From Bacteroidetes bacterium ADurb.Bin217 (GTDB lineage: Bacteria > Bacteroidota > Bacteroidia > Bacteroidales > UBA1715): a stretch of 39,283 nucleotides of DNA. The stretch is from positions 1 to 39,283 of the forward strand of contig MWCJ01000025.1 of NCBI GenBank assembly GCA_002069975.1, read 5' to 3'. Below, piece by piece: positions 28,568 to 36,491 of the stretch. A program made the position numbers and the translations under genes. The notes under the pieces are model-generated. The model made no database searches, was not told the DNA's origin, and saw only the letters and a program-made list of their open reading frames with translations. Each line of letters begins with the position of its first letter. Positions within the stretch are counted from its first letter, which is position 1.

Positions 28568-30967
28568 ATGAGATTTGTTGTAATTGCTTTTGTATTATTA
28601 ATTTTTCATTCTACTTGTATATCGCAAACCCAAACACCTACCCAATATATTCGCATGAATCAAATGGGGTTTTTGCCATATGCTCCCAAAATTGCAGCAA
28701 TTGTAGATGCAAATGCACACGTGTTTGAAATTGTAAACGCAAAAAAGCAAGTTGTATATAAAGGTACTCTCAGCAAAGCTAAAGAATGGTCGCAATCGGG
28801 GGAAAAAATTCAAATAGCCGATTTTTCTACATTTACAAAACCCGGAATGTATACAATACGAATTCCAAATGTGGCAGAATCGTATGAGTTTAGTATTTCA
28901 AATACAGCATTCTACAATGTAAACAATGCTATAATCAAAGCTTTTTATTTAAATAGAGCTTCAATAGAAATTTTACCTCAATATGCCGGAACATATGCAC
29001 GTAAAGCCGGACATTGGGATACTTCAGTTATAGTATTACCTTCGGCTGCAGGTCCCAAACGTAAAGAAGGCGATGTGATTTCTTGCCCTAAAGGATGGTA
29101 CGATGCCGGTGATTATAACAAATATATAGTAAATTCGGGTGTTACCGTAGGTACATTATTGCTTGCGTACGAAAACTATGCTGCATATTTCGATACACTC
29201 ACATGGAATATTCCCGAAAGTTCAAACAATATTCCTGATATTTTAGATGAAATAAAATGGAATACAGACTGGATGCTTACCATGCAAGACCCCGATGATG
29301 GTGGAGTGTACAACAAAACTACCGACGCTAATTTTTGTGGTATGATAATGCCTCACGAAGCTTCTGTAAGCAAACGGTATGTGGTAGCAAAAGGAACCTC
29401 GGCAAGTTTAAACTTTGCTGCAGTAATGGCTCTTTCGTATCGAATATTTAAACCCTTTGATGCAGCATATGCTCAACGGTGTCTGCATGCTGCCATACAA
29501 GCATGGAATTGGGCAGAACTACATCCAAACATACCATTTCAAAATCCAACTCAAGATGGCGATTATCCGCGAATAACCACAGGCGGCTATGGTGACAAAA
29601 CATTTTCTGACGAAAAATCATGGGCAGCCGCAGAATTACTTATCGCAACCAAACAAGCTCAACCATATGCTTCGTGTGTCGACCTAAATACCAATTATGG
29701 AATTCCTGTTTGGTTTAATGTTGGTAGCATGGCATTATACTCATTGTTCAATCACAAACAAGATGTTGCACAGTGGATTGATACAGCTAAAGTAACCGAA
29801 CGGATACTCGAACAAGCACTTAAATTACATCAATATCAAGAAAATGAAAATGCGTACAAAGTTCCGGTAGTCGACTTTTCGTGGGGCAGTAATGGGGTGT
29901 TGGCTAATCAAGGGGTGTTATTCTTGTATGCATACAAAATTACAAAACAATATAACTATTTGAATGCAGCTTTAGCTTCGTACGACTATATCTTGGGACG
30001 GAATGCTACCGAATATAGTTTTATAACCGGATATGGCTTCAAATCTACGCAAAATGTGCATCATCGCCCTTCCGAAGGTGATAATATTCCCGGTTCAGTA
30101 CCCGGATTTGTAGCAGGTGGACCAAATGGTGGAACCAAACGCGACTGTTTTGGAAATTATTCTTCTTTTGCAGCTAAAGCTTATTACGATGCTACCTGTA
30201 GTTATACAACTAACGAAGTTGCTATAAATTGGCAAGCACCATTGGTGTATCTTGCACATGGAATTATTGCAGAATATTCTACTATTATTTCTAATAGTAC
30301 ATCTACATTAGCGTATAGTCCGTATTCGGAACTAACTTTTGCTCGTACCGAAACTTCCAAAGAAATTCCTATTTTCTCGGAAACACCCTTTACTATTTCT
30401 TCTGCCGAATCATGGATACGAGTAACGCCAAGTTCTGGCAACAATTCACAAAATATTCGCGTTGAAACAACCGAACCAAACGCTCTCGAACAGACACGTA
30501 AAGGTACTATTACACTTTCAACTGCAGATGGACATAAGCAAACCATAACTGTATATCAAAAAGGAAATGCTAAAAATTTTAGAGTTGAAGCCGAGAGTTT
30601 TATTAGAATGCACGGGGTGCAAACCGAACAAACTACCGACGATGGCGGAGGACTAAACGTAGGTTGGATAAACAACGACGATAGCATGGTGTTTAGCATT
30701 GATATTTCACAAACAGGAACATATAAACTCAATTATAGAGTATCGAGTTACGACAATATAGGAACATTAGTCCTTAAACATAACAATATCGAATATTCGC
30801 GAATAGATATTAACCCTACGGGTGGTTGGCAAATATGGAACACAGTGAGCGATACCGCATACTTTACCGAAGGAATATATGAGGTAACTTGGTATGCCGA
30901 AAAAGGTGGGTTTAATTGGAATTATGTTGACTTTACTTTTGTTTCGAGCGAAAAACAAGATAAATAA
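28568..30967 (+). CDS. secreted GH9 glycoside hydrolase with BACON and CBM6, no sorting domain
   Basis: 799 residues, a tandem paralogue of the gene before it, colinear almost residue for residue through the first 250 positions. Signal peptide about 1-20 (HSTCISQ); Ig-like domain 25-112; GH9 domain with GWYDAGDYNKY at the same positions 176-186, HHRPS about 498-502, acid E550 in SYTTNEVAINW; BACON-like domain about 588-666; CBM6 671-790 (VEAESFIRMHGVQTEQTT..GGGLNVGWINNDDSM). It stops at FVSSEKQDK directly after CBM6, so the linker and T9SS domain of the first copy are absent; it may be periplasmic or leave the cell differently. Cotranscription with the first copy is very likely (4-nt gap). 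Confidence 0.92.
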   Translation: MRFVVIAFVLLIFHSTCISQTQTPTQYIRMNQMGFLPYAPKIAAIVDANAHVFEIVNAKKQVVYKGTLSKAKEWSQSGEKIQIADFSTFTKPGMYTIRIPNVAESYEFSISNTAFYNVNNAIIKAFYLNRASIEILPQYAGTYARKAGHWDTSVIVLPSAAGPKRKEGDVISCPKGWYDAGDYNKYIVNSGVTVGTLLLAYENYAAYFDTLTWNIPESSNNIPDILDEIKWNTDWMLTMQDPDDGGVYNKTTDANFCGMIMPHEASVSKRYVVAKGTSASLNFAAVMALSYRIFKPFDAAYAQRCLHAAIQAWNWAELHPNIPFQNPTQDGDYPRITTGGYGDKTFSDEKSWAAAELLIATKQAQPYASCVDLNTNYGIPVWFNVGSMALYSLFNHKQDVAQWIDTAKVTERILEQALKLHQYQENENAYKVPVVDFSWGSNGVLANQGVLFLYAYKITKQYNYLNAALASYDYILGRNATEYSFITGYGFKSTQNVHHRPSEGDNIPGSVPGFVAGGPNGGTKRDCFGNYSSFAAKAYYDATCSYTTNEVAINWQAPLVYLAHGIIAEYSTIISNSTSTLAYSPYSELTFARTETSKEIPIFSETPFTISSAESWIRVTPSSGNNSQNIRVETTEPNALEQTRKGTITLSTADGHKQTITVYQKGNAKNFRVEAESFIRMHGVQTEQTTDDGGGLNVGWINNDDSMVFSIDISQTGTYKLNYRVSSYDNIGTLVLKHNNIEYSRIDINPTGGWQIWNTVSDTAYFTEGIYEVTWYAEKGGFNWNYVDFTFVSSEKQDK

Positions 30968-30990
30968 TGAAATTTAAACAGTTTCTAAAT

Positions 30991-31018
30991 TTTGGCATAT
31001 AATATATTATTACTTTTG
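30991..31018 (+). promoter_or_regulatory. putative promoter of yjdM
   Basis: TTTG at 30991-30994, 16-nt spacer, TACTTTTG at 31011-31018, which is only 15 nt before the ATG, so the transcript would be nearly leaderless. Confidence 0.5.
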
Positions 31019-31033
31019 TACTAAAAATTTAAT

Positions 31034-31375
31034 ATGTCAGAAACTTTACAAAAATGTCCACAATGCTCTTCTCCATATGGATATATGATGAGCGAAACTG
31101 TATTTGTATGTCCCGAATGTGCATACGAATGGAATCCGACAGTAGTTGAAGAACCGCAAGGATTTGTAGTAAAAGATTCAAATGGGAATATTTTGAACGA
31201 TGGTGATGCTGTAATAATAATAAAAAATTTACCCGTTAAAGGATCCTCTTCACCCATTAAAGCAGGAACCAAAGTTAAAAATATTCGATTGGTAGAAGGC
31301 GACCATAACATTGATTGCAAAATTGATGGATTTGGAGCTATGGCATTAAAATCTGAATTTGTAAAAAAAGCGTAG
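31034..31375 (+). CDS. yjdM: YjdM/PhnA-family zinc-ribbon protein
   Basis: 113 residues. N-terminal zinc ribbon C8-x2-C11 and C26-x2-C29 ([21 protein letters not shown]), then the PhnA domain [69 protein letters not shown]. Despite the historical name for phosphonate use, the function is not established. Likely cotranscribed with the following gene (4-nt gap). Confidence 0.93.
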   Translation: MSETLQKCPQCSSPYGYMMSETVFVCPECAYEWNPTVVEEPQGFVVKDSNGNILNDGDAVIIIKNLPVKGSSSPIKAGTKVKNIRLVEGDHNIDCKIDGFGAMALKSEFVKKA

Positions 31376-31379
31376 GGAT

Positions 31380-31784
31380 ATGAAACATGCAGGTAAAACA
31401 ATTATCGTAAGTTTAGTTCTTTGTGTTTTTTGTATATATGGATTTGGGCAAGTCAATACAGAAACGGTGTTAGTAAAAGCAGAAAGAATGCCTGAATATA
31501 TTGAGGGAAATCAAAAATTGATGCAAGATATTGCTAATAATGTTGTTTATCCACAACAAGCTATAGATAGCTTAATTTCTGGTTTCGTAGTAGTTAGAGT
31601 TATAATAGATACGAGTGGTAATGCAATAAAACCAGAAATTGTAAGATCTGTGCATCCATTATTGGATAAGGCTGCACTCGATGTTATTCCATTATTAGGA
31701 AAGTTTCATCCTGGAATGCAAAATGATAAACCTATATTTGTATATTATAATCTACCAGTTGGATTTAAATTGGTAGAAAAATAG
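31380..31784 (+). CDS. secreted stand-alone TonB C-terminal domain protein
   Basis: 134 residues. A signal peptide ends near YGFGQ (about residue 24). The rest is one TonB_C domain: VVYPQQAIDSLISGFVVVRVIIDTSGNAIKPEIVRSVHPLLDKAALDVIPLLGKFHPGMQNDKPIFVYYNLPVGFKL. It lacks the membrane anchor and Pro-rich spacer of an energising TonB, so it is probably a periplasmic interaction module rather than a transducer. It ends at the bidirectional terminator at 31789-31826. Confidence 0.86.
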   Translation: MKHAGKTIIVSLVLCVFCIYGFGQVNTETVLVKAERMPEYIEGNQKLMQDIANNVVYPQQAIDSLISGFVVVRVIIDTSGNAIKPEIVRSVHPLLDKAALDVIPLLGKFHPGMQNDKPIFVYYNLPVGFKLVEK

Positions 31785-31788
31785 TTGT

Positions 31789-31826
31789 AAAAAAAAAGGT
31801 GTTGAAACAATCAACACCTTTTTTTT
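31789..31826. terminator. bidirectional intrinsic terminator
   Basis: GGTGTTGA (31798-31805) pairs perfectly with TCAACACC (31811-31818) over a 5-nt loop. A-run before and T-run after serve both strands, ending the yjdM pair on plus and pgi on minus. Confidence 0.9.
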
Positions 31827-31843
31827 GTATATCTGTTCAAATC

Positions 31844-33496
31844 TTATTTTCGCATTGATTTATATGCATTTATCAATCCATTGGTAGAGGCATCGTGAGA
31901 ACTTACCTGAGCATCGTTTTGTAATTCAGGTAAAATTACATTTGCCAATTGTTTACCCAATTGCACACCCCATTGGTCGAAACTATAAATATTCCATATA
32001 ATACCTTGTACAAATATTTTGTGTTCGTACATGGCTATAAGCGAACCCAATGTACGTGGATCTATTTTTTTGAATAATAGAGAATTTGTAGGAATATTAC
32101 CTTCGAATACCATATACGGAAGTAATTCTGCAATTTCTGCAGCCGATTTTCCGGCAGCTTTTAATTCTGCCTCAACTTGTGCAGCAGTTTTTCCCATCAT
32201 CAGAGCTTCTGTTTGTGCAAAATAATTTGCCAATAATTTTGGATGATGATCGCTTATTTGATTATGAGAAATAGCCGGAGCCATAAAATCGCACGGAATC
32301 ATTTTGGTGCCTTGGTGAATTAACTGATAAAATGCATGCTGTCCGTTGGTTCCCGGTTCGCCCCATAAAATAGGTCCGGTTTGGTAGCTAACTTTTTGTC
32401 CGTTGCGGTCAACATATTTACCATTACTTTCCATATTTCCTTGTTGGAAATATGCCGAAAATCTATGTAAATATTGGTCGTACGGAAGAATTGCTTCGGT
32501 TTCGGCTTCGTAAAAATTGTTGTACCATACACCTATCATAGCAAGAATTACCGGAATATTTTTGTCGAATTCGGTAGTTTTAAAGTGGTTATCCATAGCG
32601 TGTGCACCGTCGAGCAATTGTTCAAATGTTTCGAAGCCCAAAGTACAAGCAATCGACAATCCTATAGCCGACCATAATGAATATCGTCCGCCTACCCAAT
32701 CCCAAAATTCGAACATGTTTTTGGTGTCAATACCAAAAGCTTCAACAGCTTTGACGTTGGTACTTAATGCAACAAAATGATTTTTAACATATGCTTCGTT
32801 TTTGGCAGCAGCTAAAAACCATGCCTTTGCTGTTTCGGCATTGGTCATAGTTTCTTGCGTGGTAAATGTTTTTGAAGCAACAATAAACAAAGTAGTTTCC
32901 GGATTTACTTTTTTAAGCGTTTCAGCTATGTGTGTGCCATCAACATTTGATACAAAGTGAGCATTGATATTTTGTTTTTTGTATGGTTTCAGAGCTTCGG
33001 TAACCATGAGTGGACCTAAATCGGAACCTCCAATACCAATATTTACGATATCGGTAATTGCTTTGCCCGAATATCCTTTCCAAGAACCGGAGATAAGTTG
33101 TTCCGAAAAATCTTTCATTTGAGCCAATACTTTGTTAATTCCGGGCATAACATCTACTCCTTCAGAATAAATAGGCGTGTTGCTTCTATTACGTAAGGCA
33201 ATGTGTAAAACCGAACGGTCTTCGGTTTTATTTATTTTTTCACCGGTAAATTCAGCCTCAATTGCTTGTTTTAGACCACATTCTTCTGCCAATTTGATCA
33301 ATAGAGAAAATGAAGTTTCATCAATTAAGTTTTTCGAAAAATCTACAAGTGTATTTTCGAATGAAAGTGAATATTTTGAAAAACGTTGTGCATCTGCCGC
33401 AAACAAATCTTTCATATGCGTACCGTTAAAAGTAGCATAATATTTCTCGAGAGCTTTCCAAGCTTCGGTAGTAGTTGGATTAACCGTTGGTAACAT
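31844..33496 (-). CDS. pgi: glucose-6-phosphate isomerase
   Basis: 550 residues, the large bacterial type. Interconverts glucose-6-phosphate and fructose-6-phosphate. Motifs: [17 protein letters not shown] (phosphate binding), [32 protein letters not shown], and the C-terminal signature [26 protein letters not shown] -7 box lies at 33530-33537. Single gene between a terminator and the rnpB repeat region. Confidence 0.97.
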   Translation of the reverse strand: MLPTVNPTTTEAWKALEKYYATFNGTHMKDLFAADAQRFSKYSLSFENTLVDFSKNLIDETSFSLLIKLAEECGLKQAIEAEFTGEKINKTEDRSVLHIALRNRSNTPIYSEGVDVMPGINKVLAQMKDFSEQLISGSWKGYSGKAITDIVNIGIGGSDLGPLMVTEALKPYKKQNINAHFVSNVDGTHIAETLKKVNPETTLFIVASKTFTTQETMTNAETAKAWFLAAAKNEAYVKNHFVALSTNVKAVEAFGIDTKNMFEFWDWVGGRYSLWSAIGLSIACTLGFETFEQLLDGAHAMDNHFKTTEFDKNIPVILAMIGVWYNNFYEAETEAILPYDQYLHRFSAYFQQGNMESNGKYVDRNGQKVSYQTGPILWGEPGTNGQHAFYQLIHQGTKMIPCDFMAPAISHNQISDHHPKLLANYFAQTEALMMGKTAAQVEAELKAAGKSAAEIAELLPYMVFEGNIPTNSLLFKKIDPRTLGSLIAMYEHKIFVQGIIWNIYSFDQWGVQLGKQLANVILPELQNDAQVSSHDASTNGLINAYKSMRK

Positions 33497-33529
33497 ATTA
33501 TATATTTTTTAATTCTGTTTATACTGCTA

Positions 33530-33537
33530 CAAATGTA
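33530..33537 (-). promoter_or_regulatory. putative -7 box for pgi
   Basis: Minus-strand TACATTTG, a TAnnTTTG match 33 nt before the pgi ATG; no good -33 element at normal spacing. Confidence 0.45.
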
Positions 33538-33661
33538 CAGGTTTTCGAAATATGTTTTTATACAAAAATCAACAAAATTTTATGTTTGCATTGCAATTCA
33601 AATTTACATTCGTTTTTTTAAGGCAAAGAGTTATGTTATAAGAGTCTATAAAGTCAGGACC

Positions 33662-33752
33662 AATTATCCATTAACAATTAATCATTAACAATTAACAATT
33701 AATCATTAACAATTAACCATTAACCATTAACCATTAACAATTTATCATTAAC
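33662..33752. repeat. 7-bp tandem array abutting rnpB
   Basis: Thirteen consecutive heptads of consensus (C/A)ATTAA(C/T), without a break in register, from AATTATC at 33662 to CATTAAC at 33746-33752. The sense strand contains no G. The final TAAC is also the first half of the rnpB -7 box. Confidence 0.92.
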
Positions 33753-33757
33753 TTTGC
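33749..33757 (+). promoter_or_regulatory. rnpB -7 promoter box
   Basis: TAACTTTGC fits TAnnTTTG(C). The expected transcription start, about 5 nt downstream, coincides with the base of the P1 helix at 33762. No TTG exists in the repeat-filled -33 region. Confidence 0.7.
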
Positions 33758-33761
33758 ATCA

Positions 33762-34079
33762 CAGTAGGTTGTTCTATCGCTTCGTAAGAAGAGGAAAGTC
33801 CGGACAACACAGAGCATTGTGCTGTTGAAATAACAGATGTGTGTGAGCATATAGTATAGCAGAAGAAAATAACCGTTTGCTTCGGCGAATAAGGGTGAGA
33901 AGGTGGTGTAAGAGACCACCGGTGAAAGTAGCGATACTTTCAGCCGTGCTACTCGCAAGTTGCAAGACCATGTATACCAACGTTTGAGGGCTGCTCGTCC
34001 GATGTTGGAGGGTAGGTCGCTTAGATAAATGATAGAAATGTGTTTCGACATATACAGAATCCGGCTTATAAACCTACTG
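33762..34079 (+). ncRNA. rnpB: RNase P RNA, bacterial class A
   Basis: Catalytic RNA that matures tRNA 5' ends. Universal P4 strands are present: GAGGAAAGTCCGGAC at 33791-33805 and ACAGAATCCGGCTTATA at 34054-34070. P1 is closed by CAGTAGGTT (33762-33770) with AACCTACTG (34071-34079), a perfect 9-bp match that fixes both ends. Internal landmarks include AAGGGTGAGAAGGTGG near 33890 and GGAGGGTAGGTCGCTTAGA near 34008-34026. A T-rich run follows at 34080-34089. The last six bases overlap the stop end of the convergent DUF1573 gene. Confidence 0.96.
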
Positions 34080-35198
34080 TTTTTCTTTTATTTCTTCAGT
34101 TTCTTCAGGCTTTGGTTTTACAAAACCTCGTATTTCAATTGTTTGATCTTGATGCGAGGGGTCGTTACTTGTAACAATTATTTGCTGCGATACAAATTGC
34201 GATTTTCCTTGAGTATTAAAAGTTACCTGTAAAGTCCCTCGTTCACCTTTTGCATATTCTTTTTTCGCCATGTCTCCGGCAGTGCAGCCGCAACCTGTTT
34301 TGATATTTCGAATATACAATGGCGACTTACCCTTATTGGTAAAAGAAAATGAATAAGTTACTATAGTATTTTGCATTACCGTATCAAAGGTATATTGTGT
34401 ATTATCAAATACTAATTTGGGTGCTTTTTTTAACTCTTTTTTTGTTAATTTCGACATGTCTTCATATATAAGTCCCGAAACAGAAATTTTTTGTCTGTAA
34501 TGATTGTGCCGTCCTTGAAATCCTATATAAATTTTATCGTAAAAATTACCCCATTTTTTTATCAACTGAGGGTCGAAATATACTATAATAATTCCGTGAG
34601 AATTGGGTAATAACATAGATTGCGGATATACTTCAACTCTATAGCCTGTAGGAATATGCGGAAATTCTAAAGTAACTGCAGTATCTTGAATATTATATAC
34701 ATACACGGTGTCTGATACCGGGGTTTTAAAATCAACCTTATTAAAGTTTATCGACGGGTTTTTACATCGAATAAAATCCATTTCGTATGGATACGTATTC
34801 TCTATATCTGAATTTTGTTTTTTTACTAAACCTTGTATGGTTAAAGTAAGATTTTGACTTACATTGGAATTGGAACTTATTTGAATTGTTTTTGTAAAAT
34901 ACCCCGAATATCCCCGAGGGTGAAAATATATTCGAATAAAACCTTTGGCTCCGGGTTGTACAGAATCTCTTGTATAGTCGGCAGTTGTACACCCACAGCC
35001 CGGTTTTACTTTTGTAAGTATTAGCGGAGCATCGCCGGTGTTCGTAAATTCAAATAGTGCTTCTATTTTATCTACATGCTCATATATAAGTCCGTAATCG
35101 AATAATAATGATTTAAAACTAATAGTCTGAGCCGATACTCCTATTGCACATAAATGAATAATACCAATACAATATAATATTATATAAAATTTTTTCAT
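34074..35198 (-). CDS. secreted protein with two DUF1573 domains
   Basis: About 374 residues from ATG 35198 (an in-frame ATG two codons earlier, at 35204, is possible). Signal peptide ends near IGVSAQ. Two DUF1573 Ig-like domains are each marked by PGCGC/TGCGC: KVKPGCGCTTADYTRDSVQPGAKGFIRIYF (about 60-95) and IKTGCGCTAGDMAKKEYAKGERGTLQVTF (about 295-330), joined by a strand-rich middle. The tail KPKPEETEEIKEKQ is charged, and the stop lies inside the rnpB P1 helix. It follows the CAP gene closely and is likely cotranscribed. Molecular function unknown; periplasmic or outer-membrane location inferred. Confidence 0.85.
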   Translation of the reverse strand: MKKFYIILYCIGIIHLCAIGVSAQTISFKSLLFDYGLIYEHVDKIEALFEFTNTGDAPLILTKVKPGCGCTTADYTRDSVQPGAKGFIRIYFHPRGYSGYFTKTIQISSNSNVSQNLTLTIQGLVKKQNSDIENTYPYEMDFIRCKNPSINFNKVDFKTPVSDTVYVYNIQDTAVTLEFPHIPTGYRVEVYPQSMLLPNSHGIIIVYFDPQLIKKWGNFYDKIYIGFQGRHNHYRQKISVSGLIYEDMSKLTKKELKKAPKLVFDNTQYTFDTVMQNTIVTYSFSFTNKGKSPLYIRNIKTGCGCTAGDMAKKEYAKGERGTLQVTFNTQGKSQFVSQQIIVTSNDPSHQDQTIEIRGFVKPKPEETEEIKEKQ

Positions 35199-35207
35199 AC
35201 ACATAAT

Positions 35208-36176
35208 TTAAAATACCGAAACACGAGCATAATGCATCGTAGAGTCTTGTTCTATAACACGAATAATATATGTTCCTTTATCTACAATAGAACTGGTATA
35301 CGATTCCGATGAGCATACAACCCGTTCTAGTACTTTTGCGTCAAGAGTGCACAATTCAATAGTTGAACATTGAGGTATGTGACTTAGAATAATTTGAGAT
35401 TTTTTTACAGCTATAAATTTCGAAGGAAATACAGTTCCTATAGTAGTTTTTGGGAATTGCCATGTGTCGCAGGGATCTATAATATTACATACAACAAAAG
35501 CTGCATAATTATATGTTTTATACGAAGTGCCTACAACATATCCAACACCTAACAATCCTTCTTTGCCAATTTCGCCCGAATTATCGGTAAAATTTGATTT
35601 GAAAAAATTCTGACGATGCCCCCAATTTGCTGATGCGTCTTCGTAAATGAGCCAATATAATAGGCGTTCTAATACAAAAGTAGGAGGTACTGAATTATTA
35701 CTGTATGAATACCCGATATTTTCGTTATATGCCTGCATACAAGATTGAATTGTAGCGTTTTGTTGTAATCTATATAGTGGGTTGTGCCCATCGGCATAGT
35801 GTCCTGTTGTGTCATTATCTATTAAAAATTGACAATATTGTTGAGCTACATCAATTACTTCGGGAGCAGTACCTTCAAGGGGCTGAATACCTCTGTCTAT
35901 TCGTTCTTTATTAATAATCCATAAAGCACGTGCATTCGTATTCATTGTTTGCCATACAGATGCTTCTGGAAAATCTATTTGAGGAAGATTAGTGCTTAAA
36001 TCTGTATTTTCTTGTGTGCGAGCATAATTATACGCCGTTTCTATTTCATCTACAGTAGCTGTTCCTAATGAAACATTTGGACCTGTCCACGTAATATTTG
36101 CAGATAAATCTGTATATTGAGCACGAGTTGATATTGTAAACAAAAGTATAAGACAGTAAGTATATATAAATTTCAT
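35208..36176 (-). CDS. CAP/SCP-domain protein with T9SS sorting domain
   Basis: 322 residues. Signal peptide about 1-19 (STRAQ). A CAP superfamily domain (about 75-235) shows NKERIDRGIQPLEG, AQQYCQFLIDND, AYNENIGYS, WGHRQNFF and LLGVGYVVG, the helix-loop pattern of SCP/PR-1 proteins. The C-terminal 75 residues look like a T9SS type A domain (STIELCTLDAKVLERVVCSSESYTSSIVDKGTYIIRVIEQDSTMHYARVSVF). Predicted SprA client at the cell surface. First gene of a two-gene unit with the DUF1573 gene. Biochemical role of bacterial CAP proteins is not settled. Confidence 0.85.
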   Translation of the reverse strand: MKFIYTYCLILLFTISTRAQYTDLSANITWTGPNVSLGTATVDEIETAYNYARTQENTDLSTNLPQIDFPEASVWQTMNTNARALWIINKERIDRGIQPLEGTAPEVIDVAQQYCQFLIDNDTTGHYADGHNPLYRLQQNATIQSCMQAYNENIGYSYSNNSVPPTFVLERLLYWLIYEDASANWGHRQNFFKSNFTDNSGEIGKEGLLGVGYVVGTSYKTYNYAAFVVCNIIDPCDTWQFPKTTIGTVFPSKFIAVKKSQIILSHIPQCSTIELCTLDAKVLERVVCSSESYTSSIVDKGTYIIRVIEQDSTMHYARVSVF

Positions 36177-36289
36177 GTTCCGTATTTTTTAGATTTGTAT
36201 TTTATTTATGTATTTCAAAAATACACGTTTTTTTTGACATCACACATCCAATGTATATATTTATTTAAAATCCTAAAACACCTATAAAT

Positions 36290-36303
36290 ATTTGTATACA
36301 AAT
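36290..36303. promoter_or_regulatory. 14-bp perfect palindrome ATTTGTATACAAAT
   Basis: Perfect inverted repeat between divergent promoters; could be an operator for a dimeric regulator. No second copy noticed in the window. Confidence 0.35.
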
Positions 36304-36329
36304 TCTCACACCAACCAATTCTATCAACA

Positions 36330-36440
36330 ACTTTACAAACTTTCAAACTTTACAAACTTTCAAACATTACAAACTTTCAAACTTTATAAACTTTCAAACT
36401 TTACAAACTTTCAAACTTTATAAACTTTCAAACTTTACAA
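36330..36440. repeat. 17-bp tandem array upstream of the ABC-F gene
   Basis: Six and a half copies of ACTTTACAAACTTTCAA, itself alternating 9-bp ACTTTACAA and 8-bp ACTTTCAA half-units, with rare C-to-T or T-to-A changes. The sense strand has no G. It ends 24 nt before the -7 box. Confidence 0.93.
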
Positions 36441-36464
36441 ACTTCATATACTCACCCAAAATAC

Positions 36465-36472
36465 TATATTTG
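36465..36472 (+). promoter_or_regulatory. putative -7 box for the ABC-F gene
   Basis: TATATTTG followed by C, 19 nt before the ATG at 36492; the -33 position falls at the end of the tandem array. Confidence 0.6.
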
Positions 36473-36491
36473 CCCAAAAATTAAAAAATAT

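Larger units (their letters stand above)
36177..36491. other. divergent intergenic region CAP / ABC-F
   Basis: 315 bases. Contents: -7 box for the CAP gene on minus (36216-36223, TATTTTTG), a 14-bp palindrome at 36290-36303, the 17-bp tandem array at 36330-36440, and the ABC-F -7 box at 36465-36472. No coding sequence seen. Confidence 0.75.

Noticed and set aside
25882..30967. Polysaccharide utilization locus
   Set aside because: No SusC/SusD-like genes, sensor or transporter beside the two GH9 genes; only a small secreted TonB-C protein follows.
31021..31401. 126-aa minus-strand ORF opposite yjdM
   Set aside because: Complement of a well-supported zinc-ribbon gene; no family resemblance.
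36330..36440. CRISPR array
   Set aside because: Units are contiguous 17-bp repeats without spacers and there are no cas genes.
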